A DNA stretch of 64,000 nt from Aphrophora alni (GCA_963513935.1 OY740765.1:122207362-122271361); one strand, 5' to 3'; numbered from the stretch's first letter, positions 10,710 through 21,100 are shown. Made by a program: numbers and translations. Notes: generated by a model from the letters alone, not told the origin.

Positions 10710-11046
10710 CTGTTGGTTCAGTGTCTTCCTTCTGCTTAACCACCCTACCCACGTGGATATTGGTCTTCCTGTGTGTCGCTTGCCCGATGGCCTCGTTTCG
10801 GTTTCCGATTTTCACCCGTTCCAGCGAACCTTCCGAACAGGGAGATTTGCCCGTCCTTAATCCTCTTACTCACCGGTGTCCGTTTTAAATCACCTAGTAG
10901 ACCTATCCTATCATTTCTAATTCTATCTTTTCTTTTCACTATACTTTTCCACCATCGTGTATATTACTGTAATTTGTTTCGGTGTCTTGTGAAAATCGTA
11001 AGAAAGGAATACTTACTTACAACTACCATCCGCCTCAGAGATTCAC

Positions 11047-11106
11047 TTTGGCAGCAATTGTTCCTGTTCACCTTCCTCGTCATTCTTATTCTCCTCTTTA
11101 TTGTTA
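11047..11106 (-). CDS. candidate acidic exon of the inferred gene
   Basis: A good acceptor (TTTTCATTTTACAG) ends at 11107. In the phase set by exon 17308-17424 the frame reads NNKEENKNDEEGEQEQLLPK and then stops at TGA. A weak GTGAAT donor at 11046 would avoid the stop and enter 10610-10709 in phase. A much stronger donor, GTAAGTAAGTATTCC, lies at 11020. Using it would include the TGA, giving a shorter product without the membrane segment. The acidic bias continues that of the preceding exon. Confidence 0.35.
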
Positions 11107-11289
11107 CTGTAAAATGAAAATTCAAAACTTTATTCCCGATAACAAATCGTGAAGAATATTCTGGCAAAGATATATGACAATGATGGATTGTTCATATTAT
11201 TAATAAGGTTTATAGCCAATGTATGGTATATAACCATGTGTTATAGTAAGACTGAATTTACATATTCAGTATAGATAGACTACTTTTGT

Positions 11290-11960
11290 AGTCACCGAAA
11301 ATGTCGACCTCCGTATTTTGGCTGATCTTCTCGTTTCATGGCCTCAAGAAACCGAAAAATTTATTTTCGACATGATGTCTATCCGTCGTCGTTGTGGTCT
11401 GTACTAATGTACGATAGCGGTCTCAAAAATTACAATGGCAACATGAAATTGTTTATGAGTGACCATAGTGTTATTAGGAATTAGGGATATAATTAGTTAG
11501 AAAAAATGTCTATGTCCTTTTGAAGAAATTAGAATGACAACAATTATTGTGACAGACCTGGAAAACTGATGGAATTGCTTACCTCGCAAGTGAGGTGGAC
11601 TGGTAGTTGTTCATACGTGTGAAGGCACTTTCACTTGCTTTTTTCGTGTCGATAACTTGGCCCTGCCGGATCTCATAACTTTACGAATATCACTGAATTT
11701 TGTTTGTAGTTCAGTGTTCGAAATAACATTTTTGACAATAACTTCGTTGTTTGTCATTGTAGATAGGTAAGTACCATTACATGGAGAATTTATATCTGCA
11801 AATTTTTATCTAATTTAATACTACATATTTGTTGAATAACAAACGAGGTTTTAAATAAAAAAGTTTTAAATGACCGCCATTTTAACATTTTCAATTCGAT
11901 TTTTCTGAATTTCAATATAGTTCTTTAGGAGCACACTATTAGGAATTAAGGACATTATTA
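11290..11960. repeat. composite foldback of a dispersed repeat family
   Basis: The part 11335-11465 (ATCCGTCGTCGTTGTGGTCTG, GATAGCGGTC) is in minus orientation relative to 11600-11935 (CTGCCGGATCTC, TTTGTCATTGTAGATAGG, GACCGCCATTTTAACATTTT). Other copies lie at 21240-21770 (plus) and 24170-24620 (minus). Confidence 0.6.
11471..11600 (+). repeat. ~130-bp repeat, copy 1
   Basis: Starts TTATTAGGAATTAGGGATAT and ends with GCTTACCTCGCAAGTGAGGT. A direct copy follows at 11938-12066 and an inverted one lies at 14321-14465. Confidence 0.75.
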
Positions 11961-12066
11961 GTTAGAAAAATAGTCTAAGTTTTTTGAAGAAATCAGAATG
12001 ACAACCATTGTGATAGACCTGGAAAACCGTTGAAATAGCTTACCTTGCAAGTGAGGGGACGTCATG
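11938..12066 (+). repeat. ~130-bp repeat, copy 2 (direct)
   Basis: Closely matches copy 1: ATTAGGAATTAAGGACATTA ... GAAATCAGAATGACAACC ... CTTACCTTGCAAGTGAGG. The two copies flank about 340 bases in direct orientation. The spacing is too short and the repeat too diverged to call an LTR element. Confidence 0.75.
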
Positions 12067-12197
12067 ATGATGAGAATTGTATGTAAGCCCTTGCTTGGTT
12101 AAAAAGGAGGTCAAATTGTTCAGTGGGGAACCGCCAAATTTTCATACGTACTTCCGGGTGAATTAGATCATCAGAATAGACTACACGATAACAGAAT

Positions 12198-13755
12198 CAG
12201 TTATTGCAGAAAGGGCATATGTTACATTTTTAAACTTTTGAGAAAAAGTGGATAAACCGTACACTTGAATTAATTAATGCCTAAGAGTATTGTAGTTTTT
12301 ACTGTTCATAATTTATACAGTTTATACTATTTTTACTTCAATTTTAAAATTTTTATCTTTTTGGTCTTAGCTAAAAAAAAATTGAAAAAAATACACATGT
12401 GCCCTTTTTGCAAAAAATGAATTTTTCGTAGGGTTTAAACTTTACAAATAAGCAAAAATCATATGGATAATAAGGAAAATATATTGAATAAGCATTAATA
12501 TAACCATAATATTACAAAAATGAAACAAACTTTTTCTCTTGAAACAAAATAATATCCTACAGCTAAAATGAAATGTAAGTTATTATGATGAAGAATTAAC
12601 ACGTGTTCAGACAGCCTTCAAATTTATTGTAGGGTTAAAACTTCACAAAAAACACAAATGATAGGCTACATGTTAGTAAGTAAAATATAGGCTACTGAAA
12701 AAAACCTTAAACATTAAGGTAGCCTATGTATGTAATTAGTCTTTACGTAGCATGAAAAGTTTTAAATAAACAATTTCACATAATTTTATTTTTAATCAAA
12801 ATATACATAAATAAAATATATAACAAAACAGTATGTTATAATACTTTAAGTCGGCCGATTAGCACGGGACAAACACACAATTGTTTGTATTATGATAACT
12901 AACAATACAGTATCAAGTATTTTCTTAAATAATGATTATTTATTACATTTCCGCTCTTAAGTGGAGTATTCGGTGAGGCGTGACTAATGGGATTTACTGG
13001 CCGGGCCACCCAGCTATTCATCGCCCTAACCCTCCAGCCAGGTACCCTGCCTCAACTTACCTTGAGACGGGCTATAAATCTTTTGTTTCTCAATGAGACC
13101 CTGCAAATATGTATCCTGGCAATTTTTGTTTTCAAGTGAATAAAAGTTATCCCAAATGTCACTTTTGGCTTCATCTGTTAAATTTGCATAACACTTTACT
13201 GCACACTTGCAGTTAAAAGTTTCTTGGACCCTTTGTTCCACATGTTTACCAGAGTACCTACGATTATAGGCTTGACCTTTAACCTTAGCAGTTTTAATTA
13301 CATTTCTTCTATATTTCCCTTCATTAATTACTCCTTTTTTTTCTTTTCACTGGAACACTATCAACATTATCACTTTCACTACACATTTAAAAAACTTCAT
13401 AATCAAAAAGTACAATCAATTATTATTACACCACTATCTGAAGATGACAAACAACAAACTAATAGAATCTTCTCAAGTAAGGCCAGTAATTATTGCAAAA
13501 ACAGCTGATGCTTAAGCAGGTGTACCAACACAGTTCAGAAATGAAAAACAAATTTACCGCATAAAGGACACATACATGTGGTATCACATGTGCCTTTTCT
13601 GCTCTAAACAGGAATTGCATTGTGGATTGAAATAGTGAAGCAGGCATGACACCTGAGTCTTTTATGCACTAAAAGATGTGTCTAAGAGAGGACAACAATA
13701 ATGTATGTTTAACTCAGATACCGTAAAAAATGTCACATGTGCCCTTTCTACAATA
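12198..13755. repeat. region bounded by inverted copies of an A-C-A-T-G-T-rich 35-bp motif
   Basis: GTTATTGCAGAAAGGGCATA (about 12198-12232) is the inverse of a block at 13728-13755 (ATGTCACATGTGCCCTTTCT). Two further plus-oriented copies of CACATGTGCCCTTTTTGC-like sequence lie at about 12396 and 13577. They enclose the unidentified gene fragment at 13026-13330. Whether they are element ends or an internally repeated gene is unclear. Confidence 0.35.
13026..13330 (-). pseudogene. fragment of an unidentified, probably multicopy, Cys-containing protein gene
   Basis: The minus-strand frame from about 13320 reads YRRNVIKTAKVKGQAYNRRY, then FNCKCAVKCYANLTDEAKSD, WDNFYSLENKNCQDTYLQGL and IEKQKIYSPSQG. 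The CKC-x3-C spacing and the following Asn/Gln-Asp-x-Tyr-Leu-x-Gly-Leu helix resemble repeat-associated proteins seen in many copies in arthropod genomes, a family I cannot name. An AAG|GTAAGT donor follows the SQG codon (13064-13071), so the piece may be a genuine exon of a once intron-containing gene. Upstream sequence is interrupted by a stop. Confidence 0.35.
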
Positions 13756-13907
13756 ACTTCTAGTTTCTACTAAAAGAGTGATTAAACTTTTGCAGAGAAA
13801 CACTTATGATTATCCAAAATTGAATGAGTAACTTAGAATCAGATGTATCTGTCACATCAGTTGGAATCATTATGGATTTTTAATTATAATGATAATTTAT
13901 TCATTTG

Positions 13908-14163
13908 ATTGAACCGTTTACGATGAATAGGAGAGATATATTGAATAATAAAAATAAAGAGAGATTTAGTAATTGTAGACTGGACTATTGTAGTTTAATT
14001 GAAATTCCCGGTCGATATACCATTTGTTAGGAATCAAACCAGATTCCCGTCTGGGTTCTTTTATTTCAACGAAACAAAAATAACCCAGTCTACTATTAAT
14101 ACATCTATCATTATTATTATGATTATACAATTTATTTTCCTATTCACCTTTAAGCGGTTCAAT
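13908..14163. mobile_element. ~256-bp foldback (MITE-like) element
   Basis: The arms 13908-13985 and 14085-14163 are reverse complements with scattered mismatches, beginning ATTGAACCGTTTACGATGAA and ending AAGCGGTTCAAT. The loop of about 100 bases is unrelated. It has no coding capacity and is consistent with a non-autonomous DNA transposon. Confidence 0.6.
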
Positions 14164-14320
14164 AAAATGTTATAATTATTATTATAATTAAAAAATCTAG
14201 AAGAATTCAAACTGTTGTGACAGATAAACCTGATTATATATTAGTCATTTAATTTTTGACTAGTGTTTCAATCACAAGTGTTTCTCTACGTTACATAAGG
14301 TTTGCTCACCCTTTTAGCAG

Positions 14321-14465
14321 TTCATGACGTCCACCTCACTTGCAAGGTAAGCTATTTCATGATTTTTCAAGGTCCAAAAAATAAAAATAATTGTTGTCAT
14401 TCTGATTTCTTCAAAAGAACTTAGACTATTTTTTTAACTAATTATGTCCCTAATTTCTAATACTA
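14321..14465 (-). repeat. ~130-bp repeat, copy 3 (inverted)
   Basis: Reverse complement of the 11471 and 11938 copies: CCACCTCACTTGCAAGGTAA ... TTGTTGTCATTCTGATTTCT ... TCCCTAATTTCTAATAC. Confidence 0.7.
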
Positions 14466-14469
14466 CGAG

Positions 14470-16600
14470 TGGTGGTACCCTACTCTTCTTGAACAGACCC
14501 GAATATTATTAATTTCAATTGAACACTGTCACTACCATATGCGCATTTCAACAAACGAGATTTCCTGCCTTTTGGTACCGCTCAATGTCAGCTATAATAC
14601 TTATACAGAATTATACTTTGTAACACAATAAAAAATTTGACGAATGCAACTCATTTCATTTCCAAATTTTTTAAAATTTTGCTCACACGCACGTAGTATA
14701 AAGAAAATTATGCGAGAGGTAATGTAGATATGTGATTTTCAAAGTTAGACATGAGTTGATAGAAATAACCCTAAGTGAATATCTGTTGATTACCTCTATT
14801 CAGTGTTCAAGTATTTGTTTAAACAATCCTTGCAGGTTAGGAAATGAGTCGGTCAAAACAAGGCGCGTGTACGGTCTCATTTTAAGTTTTATAAACACAT
14901 TTCTTTGTTAAGAGAGTGATTCACTTAATAGCGACCCCAACAATTAATAACATTCTCAGAATCTAATTGTAATTAGTAATTATATCTGTAAGGTTCACTG
15001 GCCGTTTGGTTGTGTCTGACATCGGCTTAGTCATGTCAACAAGGCACCCGACAGAACTGTACTTGCGGAGAAGTATTTTTCTATAAGAGTTATGTAAACT
15101 AAGTATTTGAAGTGATGAACAGATGTTCACAAAATTAACTCACTTAAAGTTATTTCTATCTTTGAAAATGTCCTAAGATTAATTCACAAACATGTTTTCT
15201 ATAAAAACAAAATTAGAAATTGTATTTAAATTGAAACACGATTTTATTTAAAAAATATATTTCTATACCGTTTTACTTCGATAACATTTAAACTCAAATT
15301 CGATACATAAAGCGTAAACTCGAATACAATTAAAGTAAAAACAAGTAAAATTATATGTGTTTATATTTTTTAAGACATAATTGAACTAATGCTCGTTTTT
15401 GGAGTTTGATATACATCTTTACAAGGTACTTTCGTTATTGTACGGGACAACTAAGCGAGTACTGAAACTCGGCTAATTGATTGACTTGATTGGCGCGCCA
15501 GTGCGTGACTAATAATTAATTGATTGACGGTGTTAGTGACAAGCGGCCTTGTCATTAGACTCTTGGCCCTCAGGTAGGCTAACCTCAACACAGCTTAGGT
15601 TCTACTATAGTAATAGCCAAAATATAAATTGGAAAAAATGTGATTGGCATAAACATTAAAGTATGAAGCCCCTTTACCTTTTAATTTGTAACTTATAGTG
15701 AATTATATGAATGACCGCTAGATGTTACTTCTGAGAAGTGAGCCCGACTCACTCTACACCTTTTTTCATACAATCTTGGTTTATATATTATTTGATTCCT
15801 ATTTAGTACAGTCTTCAAAGGTTTCAACTGTAAATTAATTCCTAATTGACTAATTTTATGAAAATATGTAGTTTTTTGGATGCTCAATACGATAAGAAAA
15901 AAGATTTGGACGTATGTTTAGGCATTTTCAAAAAACACGTTTAAACAAAAAAATATTCGTTTTTCGGTTATAACTTTGAAATTATGAAGAAACCTTAAAA
16001 AAAAATTTTTTTTTTAATCCTATGCAAAAAGATAGCTTAATTGTTTTTCTATACTTACCCTTTTTGTGAAATGCAATATTTTTGCTGTAAAATGTGATTT
16101 AAATTAGCTTACGCAGAGCCTAAGAACTGGATTTCTAGGCGCAGACTGAATTTTAGAATTGTCACAACTTTCGATAGATTTGTCGCACACGAAAGGGAAA
16201 AAAAAATCTTAAAGGTAAGAAGCTAACTTTCTTCTTGTGATTATATATTTTAATTTCCGATCAATATTAACCTAGAAAAAGTGATCGAAAAATTTAATTT
16301 TTCTTGCAAGATGTTTTTTGTAGTTATATTAGGCTAATCAAAGTTGATAAGAAGTGCATAAAATTTACTAATCTTTGAGTGGAAAGTACCTTAATACATG
16401 TTATAACAATGTTTTGGGGAAATTTCTTTAGGTTGGTTATTTCTTGACAATCCAGTGCTTGTTATAAATTAACTACAATGCAGATTTTTTTTAATAATTA
16501 CACCTTACAGCCCGTCTTCTAGTCTTTTAATTTAAATTATTGGTAATAACTGGGGGGGGGATGTTTTTTTTTCCATTTAATTTTTTTATATTTCCAGTAA
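14470..16600. other. no gene seen; AT-rich intergenic or intronic DNA
   Basis: Lies within the inferred intron between exons 17308-17424 and 11106. A CTTACCC at 16055 and an upstream CAG could bound a 26-base micro-exon on the minus strand, but the signal is too short to support. Confidence 0.45.
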
Positions 16601-16639
16601 ATTTTGTTATTATTTATATTTGTCTACGCGTTTTGGAGT

Positions 16640-17062
16640 TCCTCCATCTTCGAGACTTAATTTAGTACTAGACTCATCCGTTAAGGATACGTCTATATAC
16701 ATAGCTTTGACAAACCCCCTAACCACCAGACTCCGCCCACCATTAGTAGATTTACTAACTTATTTCTTATTCTTTAATATTTTTAAGTTTTGGAACATTA
16801 CATATTATTGATTATAAATATGTTCGTTAATACTAATTTCTCCGTTCATCTTTAGTTTAAAATTTTCCATATTTTTCATTATGGCGTATAAATATAACTA
16901 AAGATGATTTGAGAAAATATTCTTAACGAACACATTTATAATCAATAATATGTAATGTTCCAAAATTTAAAAAAGTTAAAGAAAAAGAAATAAATTCCAT
17001 CAAAGTTAATAATATGTGAGGTGGAGCTTGGTATTGGCGGAGCCTGATGGTAGGGGCACAGT

Positions 17063-17119
<57 letters not shown>

Positions 17120-17150
17120 TTGTCCTTACCGAATCTTTTAGTTTAAGATT
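16640..17150. repeat. large imperfect inverted repeat (foldback), one arm expanded by (TA)n
   Basis: The left arm 16650-16848 and right arm 16920-17150 are reverse complements. Shared blocks are TTTTGGAACATTACATATTA/TAATATGTAATGTTCCAAAA, the ACCAGACTCCGCCCACCA/GGCGGAGCCTGATGG pair, and CGTTAAGGATACGTCTATA/TATAGACTTGTCCTTACCG. The central loop is about 70 bases. In the right arm a (TA)n run of about 50 bases sits where the left arm has only CTATATACATAG. Confidence 0.7.
17066..17116. repeat. (TA)n microsatellite in the foldback arm
   Basis: About 25 TA dinucleotides, located inside the right arm of the inverted repeat. Confidence 0.95.
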
Positions 17151-17307
17151 GTAAGTTGTAGAATACCAAGGGGGTCTGGGATAAACTCGGAGTGAGTGTA
17201 CCAGAGGGTGGTAAAATAATTCCCTACTAGAGCGCCAAAGGATATATGGGAGGGATTTATTTGGCATCAGTATAATACATTGAATCGTGCAGTACAGTCA
17301 AACTTAC

Positions 17308-17424
17308 GCGATATTAGATGCTACCGATGCCTGTTGGTCTTCTTCAGGTACAACTTGTTCCTCCATCTCATCCTCCTCATATATTGTCGTGATTGTAGGA
17401 TTTGGTACAAATGGCTTCTTCCTT
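17308..17424 (-). CDS. internal exon of the inferred gene, acidic segment
   Basis: 117-base exon with acceptor ATATTTTGTTAG ending at 17425 and donor GTAAGTTTG from 17307. The open frame needs one base from the previous exon. It reads RKKPFVPNPTITTIYEEDEM, then EEQVVPEEDQQASVASNI plus two bases. Being a multiple of three, it could be skipped without a frameshift. The frame entered from 18322-18447 is exactly this one (K codon split AA|A). The segment is disordered-looking, with a basic start and an acidic middle, and has no recognised domain. Confidence 0.6.
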
Positions 17425-17454
17425 CTAACAAAATATAAGCACTTATTAGTTAGG

Positions 17455-17601
17455 AAACTCCATGTTAACAATTTGGAAACTCTATGCTAACAATTTGGAA
17501 TCCTCTTGATAATAATTTTGAATTTTCTTAATACTATTAGGAAACTCCTTGTTCACTATTTTGAAATCTCTTGATACCTATTTAGAAACCCATTCATACC
17601 A

Positions 17602-17643
<42 letters not shown>

Positions 17644-18215
17644 GCTTTTAAATAAATGGAATATTTTTGATACAATTTGAAAACTCCTTATTAACAATTT
17701 TTAAACCTCTTAATAGAATTTGGAAAATACTTGATACCTATTTAGAAACCATTGATAAAATTTGAAAACTCCTTCTTAATCATTTGGAAAACTTTATATC
17801 AATTTGGAACCCCCTTAATACTATTTGAAAACTCCTTGTTAACAATTTTGAAACCTCTTAATAGAATTTGTAAAGTTCTTGCTACCTATTTAGAAAACAT
17901 TGACACAATATTAAAACTCTTTGGTAATAATTTGGAAACCTTTATATCAATTTGGAACCCCCTTGATACAATTTGAAAACTCCTTGTTAACCATTTTGAA
18001 ACCTCTTAATAGAATTTGTAAACTTCTTGCTACCTAGTTAGAAACCATTGCTACAATTTGAAAACTCCTTGTTATGAATTTGGAAACCCCTTGATACCAA
18101 CCACTCGGTACAGTTTTATACCAATTTAGAAACGACTAAAAACAATTTTAAAACCACCTTGATACTTATTTGAAATTAGTTGATACGATTTGAAACAGCT
18201 TGGTTTTTAATACAA
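17455..18215. repeat. higher-order tandem array: ~20-bp units in a 148-bp super-repeat
   Basis: More than thirty degenerate units of the type AATTTGGAAACTCCTTGTTA, interrupted once by (TA)n at 17606-17640. Within 17679-18060 the variants recur in fixed order with an exact 148-base period (the GAAAACTCCTT landmark at 17679, 17827 and 17975). This is a higher-order organisation normally seen in satellite DNA. It sits inside the intron between exons 18322 and 17424. Confidence 0.85.
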
Positions 18216-18321
18216 AATTTTGAACCATTTCGTCTACAGAAATGTGTATAAATAGACAAAATTGATATTTTAATAAACACAAATTGTGCAAATATTCATA
18301 ATGTGTTTTTCATCTCAATAC

Positions 18322-18447
18322 TTATTGACAAAACCGTACAGGGAACGGTGATAAATTCTGCGTGTAGATTTCGGGCCAGGAAGAAGGTTGATTTCGTTTT
18401 TTTTCCCATTATCCTTAGATGTGGTTATCCTAATGAACGTTTTCCTC
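18322..18447 (-). CDS. internal exon of the inferred gene, basic segment
   Basis: 126-base exon. The acceptor is TTCTTCTGTTTCAG ending at 18448 and the donor GTATTG from 18321. The open frame needs one base from upstream: RKTFIRITTSKDNGKKNEIN, then LLPGPKSTRRIYHRSLYGFVN plus two bases. The AT|G junction with the 20958-21070 exon restores a Met codon and the AA|A junction with 17424 a Lys codon. If the donor is not used, the frame stops two codons later. It is strongly basic, with no recognised motif. Confidence 0.55.
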
Positions 18448-18849
18448 CTGAAACAGAAGAATAGAATGATGTCAAATTTTACTTGACTAGTCAGTACATA
18501 ACTCTACAATTACTTATGTACAACAGATATTAAATTCTAACTCAGCGTTTTAAAAAATGTAAAAATCATGTAAAAAAGTATTATTTAAAATTTATGAATT
18601 ATATGAGGGCCAGGTAACGTAATTTGCTTCACAATACACAAATTTCTTATTTATACCAATTATATATTCATACAAACATCCAATGAGCCACAATATTGTT
18701 TTGGTTAATAACAATATGGAAAAGTAATCTTCAAACCACAAATAAAACACTAACATAATTAACATTAGAAAGTCTAATAAACCCTTATGTACATTTCGGT
18801 AACATAGGCTACCATCCTCAAAAGGATTTAAACCAATTCTATACTAAAA

Positions 18850-19470
18850 TATATTAGAGTAGTTGGATTGAGCGGCACGTTTCCCTCCCACTTTCTATGT
18901 AGGCGGGGAAACCGGCCTGACCGATATGAGTTGGAGGTGCGCTTGACCCTTTATAAGTCGTCTCACTATCACATTAATTTTGGTAAACTTCTTAACGGTA
19001 ATTGTGTTAGTGTTTTATTTGTGGTTTGGGAATTACTTCTTTCATATCAAAATATTTATTATACAAATTAAAAATCGTTAATCGTAATTCAAAACAGATA
19101 ATTTGAATTATATTAAAAATTTGATACACCACACCTTTGTTCACGAACTTCTGGCTGTTGTATAATATAAAGTAGAAATAGAAATAGAAGGGGAACTTTA
19201 AGCAGCGAACTTAATGTAAGCCAAATTTAACAGTTAAAAAAATATATAATATATTATAAATTTTTAATACTTTGACGGAACATATTAAATGCCACAAACT
19301 ATAAATAAATTTAAGAAATCAATTAGAAATTTATTGCTAGAAAGTGACGATGTAGAATTTTATTTTCTATCGACTAAACTGTTTTTCTCCTTGTATAAAA
19401 CATTTTTATCTCTTTGTTATAAGTGTGTATTTTGTGTATGTGTTTATTTTATATCTGTTGTAATAACTTT
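18850..19470. other. no gene seen
   Basis: A short GC-richer patch at 18870-18950 is embedded in AT-rich DNA. No splice-bounded frame is evident. Confidence 0.4.
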
Positions 19471-19471
19471 G

Positions 19472-19474
<3 letters not shown>

Positions 19475-19507
<33 letters not shown>
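19475..19507. repeat. (TA)n microsatellite
   Basis: About 16 TA units; the open frames that cross it are artefacts of the repeat. Confidence 0.9.
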
Positions 19508-19509
<2 letters not shown>

Positions 19510-19529
19510 TTCCATTTCTTTAAAGCAAT

Positions 19530-20940
19530 GAAACCGTTTATTTATTATACGTTGTTAATTTTCTCAAGAAAATATCATGAAAGAGTCGGTGGAACGCGGT
19601 CGGCCCTTTCTTTGTTTTTGTTTAATGTTTTTGAGTTTAACATCTCAAACAGGTTACAACCTCGGAATGTCTATTGTTCCTCTAATATTCAGTAGTGTTG
19701 TTAGTTTAAATTTTATTGTAATGTAGAATAAGTTTAATAATATTGTTTAGTTTCTTTAATCCAATTTTGTAATTAGTCAGAGTATGTACTATTGTCAATA
19801 GGAGCAATAAAATCATCCATTCAATTTAATGACGTAATTGGTGAAACCATGTTTGGTAAAACATAAAAATTGTAGAATTTATTAAATATAGTGTTTCACT
19901 TTACATGGAGTTCTACGAAGTACCTTCGTTAGAATAAATTGTATAACTTTCTTTTTATTTCTTTTTTAAATCATATATTTGTATTTCTTTAATTTTAAAT
20001 TTGTTGGTAATATGATTTATTTGTAGTATTTTCTTTTATTACTCTCGCACATGTACTCTGTGTGAACGTTATGTCAAATGTTAGTTTTTGTGTGGATGTA
20101 ACGTCATCTGAGCTTGAATAATGCCTGTCTGAAACAAAATATATAGGTCACTGTCCCCACACTGGACTTATAAGAGACTTAATTCCACAAAATCCATTCA
20201 GTTTTCCAAATATGTGTGAAAAATCCAAAGTATAGGAATAATTGACCAAAACTAAAATAAAAATTGACCGTAGTCATTTAAGACACAATTTCAAAGATTT
20301 AAGCTTAAGGTGAGTTTATGGTCCGAGAAAAGTAACCTTAGACAGTATTTAAATATACAGAGTGTTTCCGAATTCTCCTTACAAATTTCGAGATATTATT
20401 CCTTGGGTAGAAAGAAGCCAAAAACATAACAACTAGGGGTCTATCTCGTTTCGTTGTCTGTCTTGTCCGTCCGTATGTGTCATTTACAAAAAAAAGTTTA
20501 AAAAAAAACTCTACAGCATTAAACCAAGTTTGGGTACATTGTTGCTATTGTTGGTTTCAGTTAGTGTGTTAAGTTTCATTATTGCAATCGATATTTGGAT
20601 TTTCTTGTCCGGCCATGCATGGTATGTTCTTGTATTCTTCATAATAGTCTAATGGGAATATCATAGAAGGATTAGAATAGAAAATGACGGGACCTGCAGA
20701 TTCTGCCAAGAGGGGAAGAAGACACAACACTATCTATTATTTAAATGGGGTAAAGTAATACACAATAGGGCTAAAAGTCTGGGAGGTTACCAGTTTGATG
20801 TAGAGGAGATACCAACATGTGCTGCACTTCCTAAAGGAGTTGGGGCTTCTACAGATGTGAGTTTCCCGTCTTATAAGAAGTAGGAGGGGAGCACAATAGA
20901 TCTCTACCACTAATAACCCCCCCCCTCCTCTCATAGAGGA
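19530..20940. other. no gene seen; dispersed-repeat fragments
   Basis: ACAGAGTGTTTCCGAATTCT at 20357 and CCGTCCGTATGTGTCATTTA near 20468 look like parts of interspersed elements. No coding block is recognised. Confidence 0.4.
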
Positions 20941-20957
20941 ATAGTATCGCTACTTAC

Positions 20958-21069
20958 ATGTCTTGTTTCCTTTGGTGGTACTCCTTGCGTTTCTCCAAAT
21001 GGTGATTCACATATCCATTCAAGTCCATGTAATTAGTTTTCATTGTCGTCTTGAACCTAGCTGAATAAA

Positions 21070-21070
<1 letters not shown>
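20958..21070 (-). CDS. first recognised exon of the inferred gene, basic segment
   Basis: Exon bounded by an acceptor at 21071 (ATTATTCAG; a second possible AG lies ten bases on at 21061) and a strong donor GTAAGTAG from 20957. The phase-0 frame reads VYSARFKTTMKTNYMDLNGY, then VNHHLEKRKEYHQRKQD plus two bases, with no stop. Charged residues dominate. It contains ATG codons, but no start context is evident, so further 5' exons probably lie to the right. Phase and strand fit the 18322-18447 exon. No family is recognised. Confidence 0.6.

Positions 21071-21072
<2 letters not shown>

Positions 21073-21100
<28 letters not shown>

Larger units (their letters stand above)
3810..21070 (-). other. 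inferred multi-exon host gene encoding a C-terminally membrane-anchored protein
   Basis: Gene-level span, transcribed right to left. Exons with good open frames are 20958-21070, 18322-18447, 17308-17424, 9785-9894 and 3810-3945. Reading phases match at every junction that can be tested: the first three end with 2 spare bases and are followed by exons needing 1, and 9785-9894 ends with 2 and 3810-3945 needs 1. Between 17308 and 9894 an exon or exons must convert from needing 1 base to phase 0; the candidates are 11047-11106 and 10610-10709. The predicted product is basic at the N-terminal end, acidic in the middle (EEDEMEEQ, DEEGEQEQ) and closes with one hydrophobic helix. The start exon was not found and may lie further right. 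I do not recognise the protein. Confidence 0.5.

Noticed and set aside
11471..12066. Direct 130-bp repeats as LTRs of a small retrotransposon
   Set aside because: The repeats lack TG...CA ends and primer-binding or polypurine sites, and a third copy occurs inverted elsewhere.
16060..16100. 26-base micro-exon on the minus strand between a TTTTACAG and a GTAAGTATAG
   Set aside because: Good splice signals, but too short to test for coding, and no phase advantage over other candidates.
17455..18215. CRISPR-like array of regularly spaced repeats
   Set aside because: The units are contiguous, degenerate and without unique spacers; the pattern is a satellite in a eukaryotic context.
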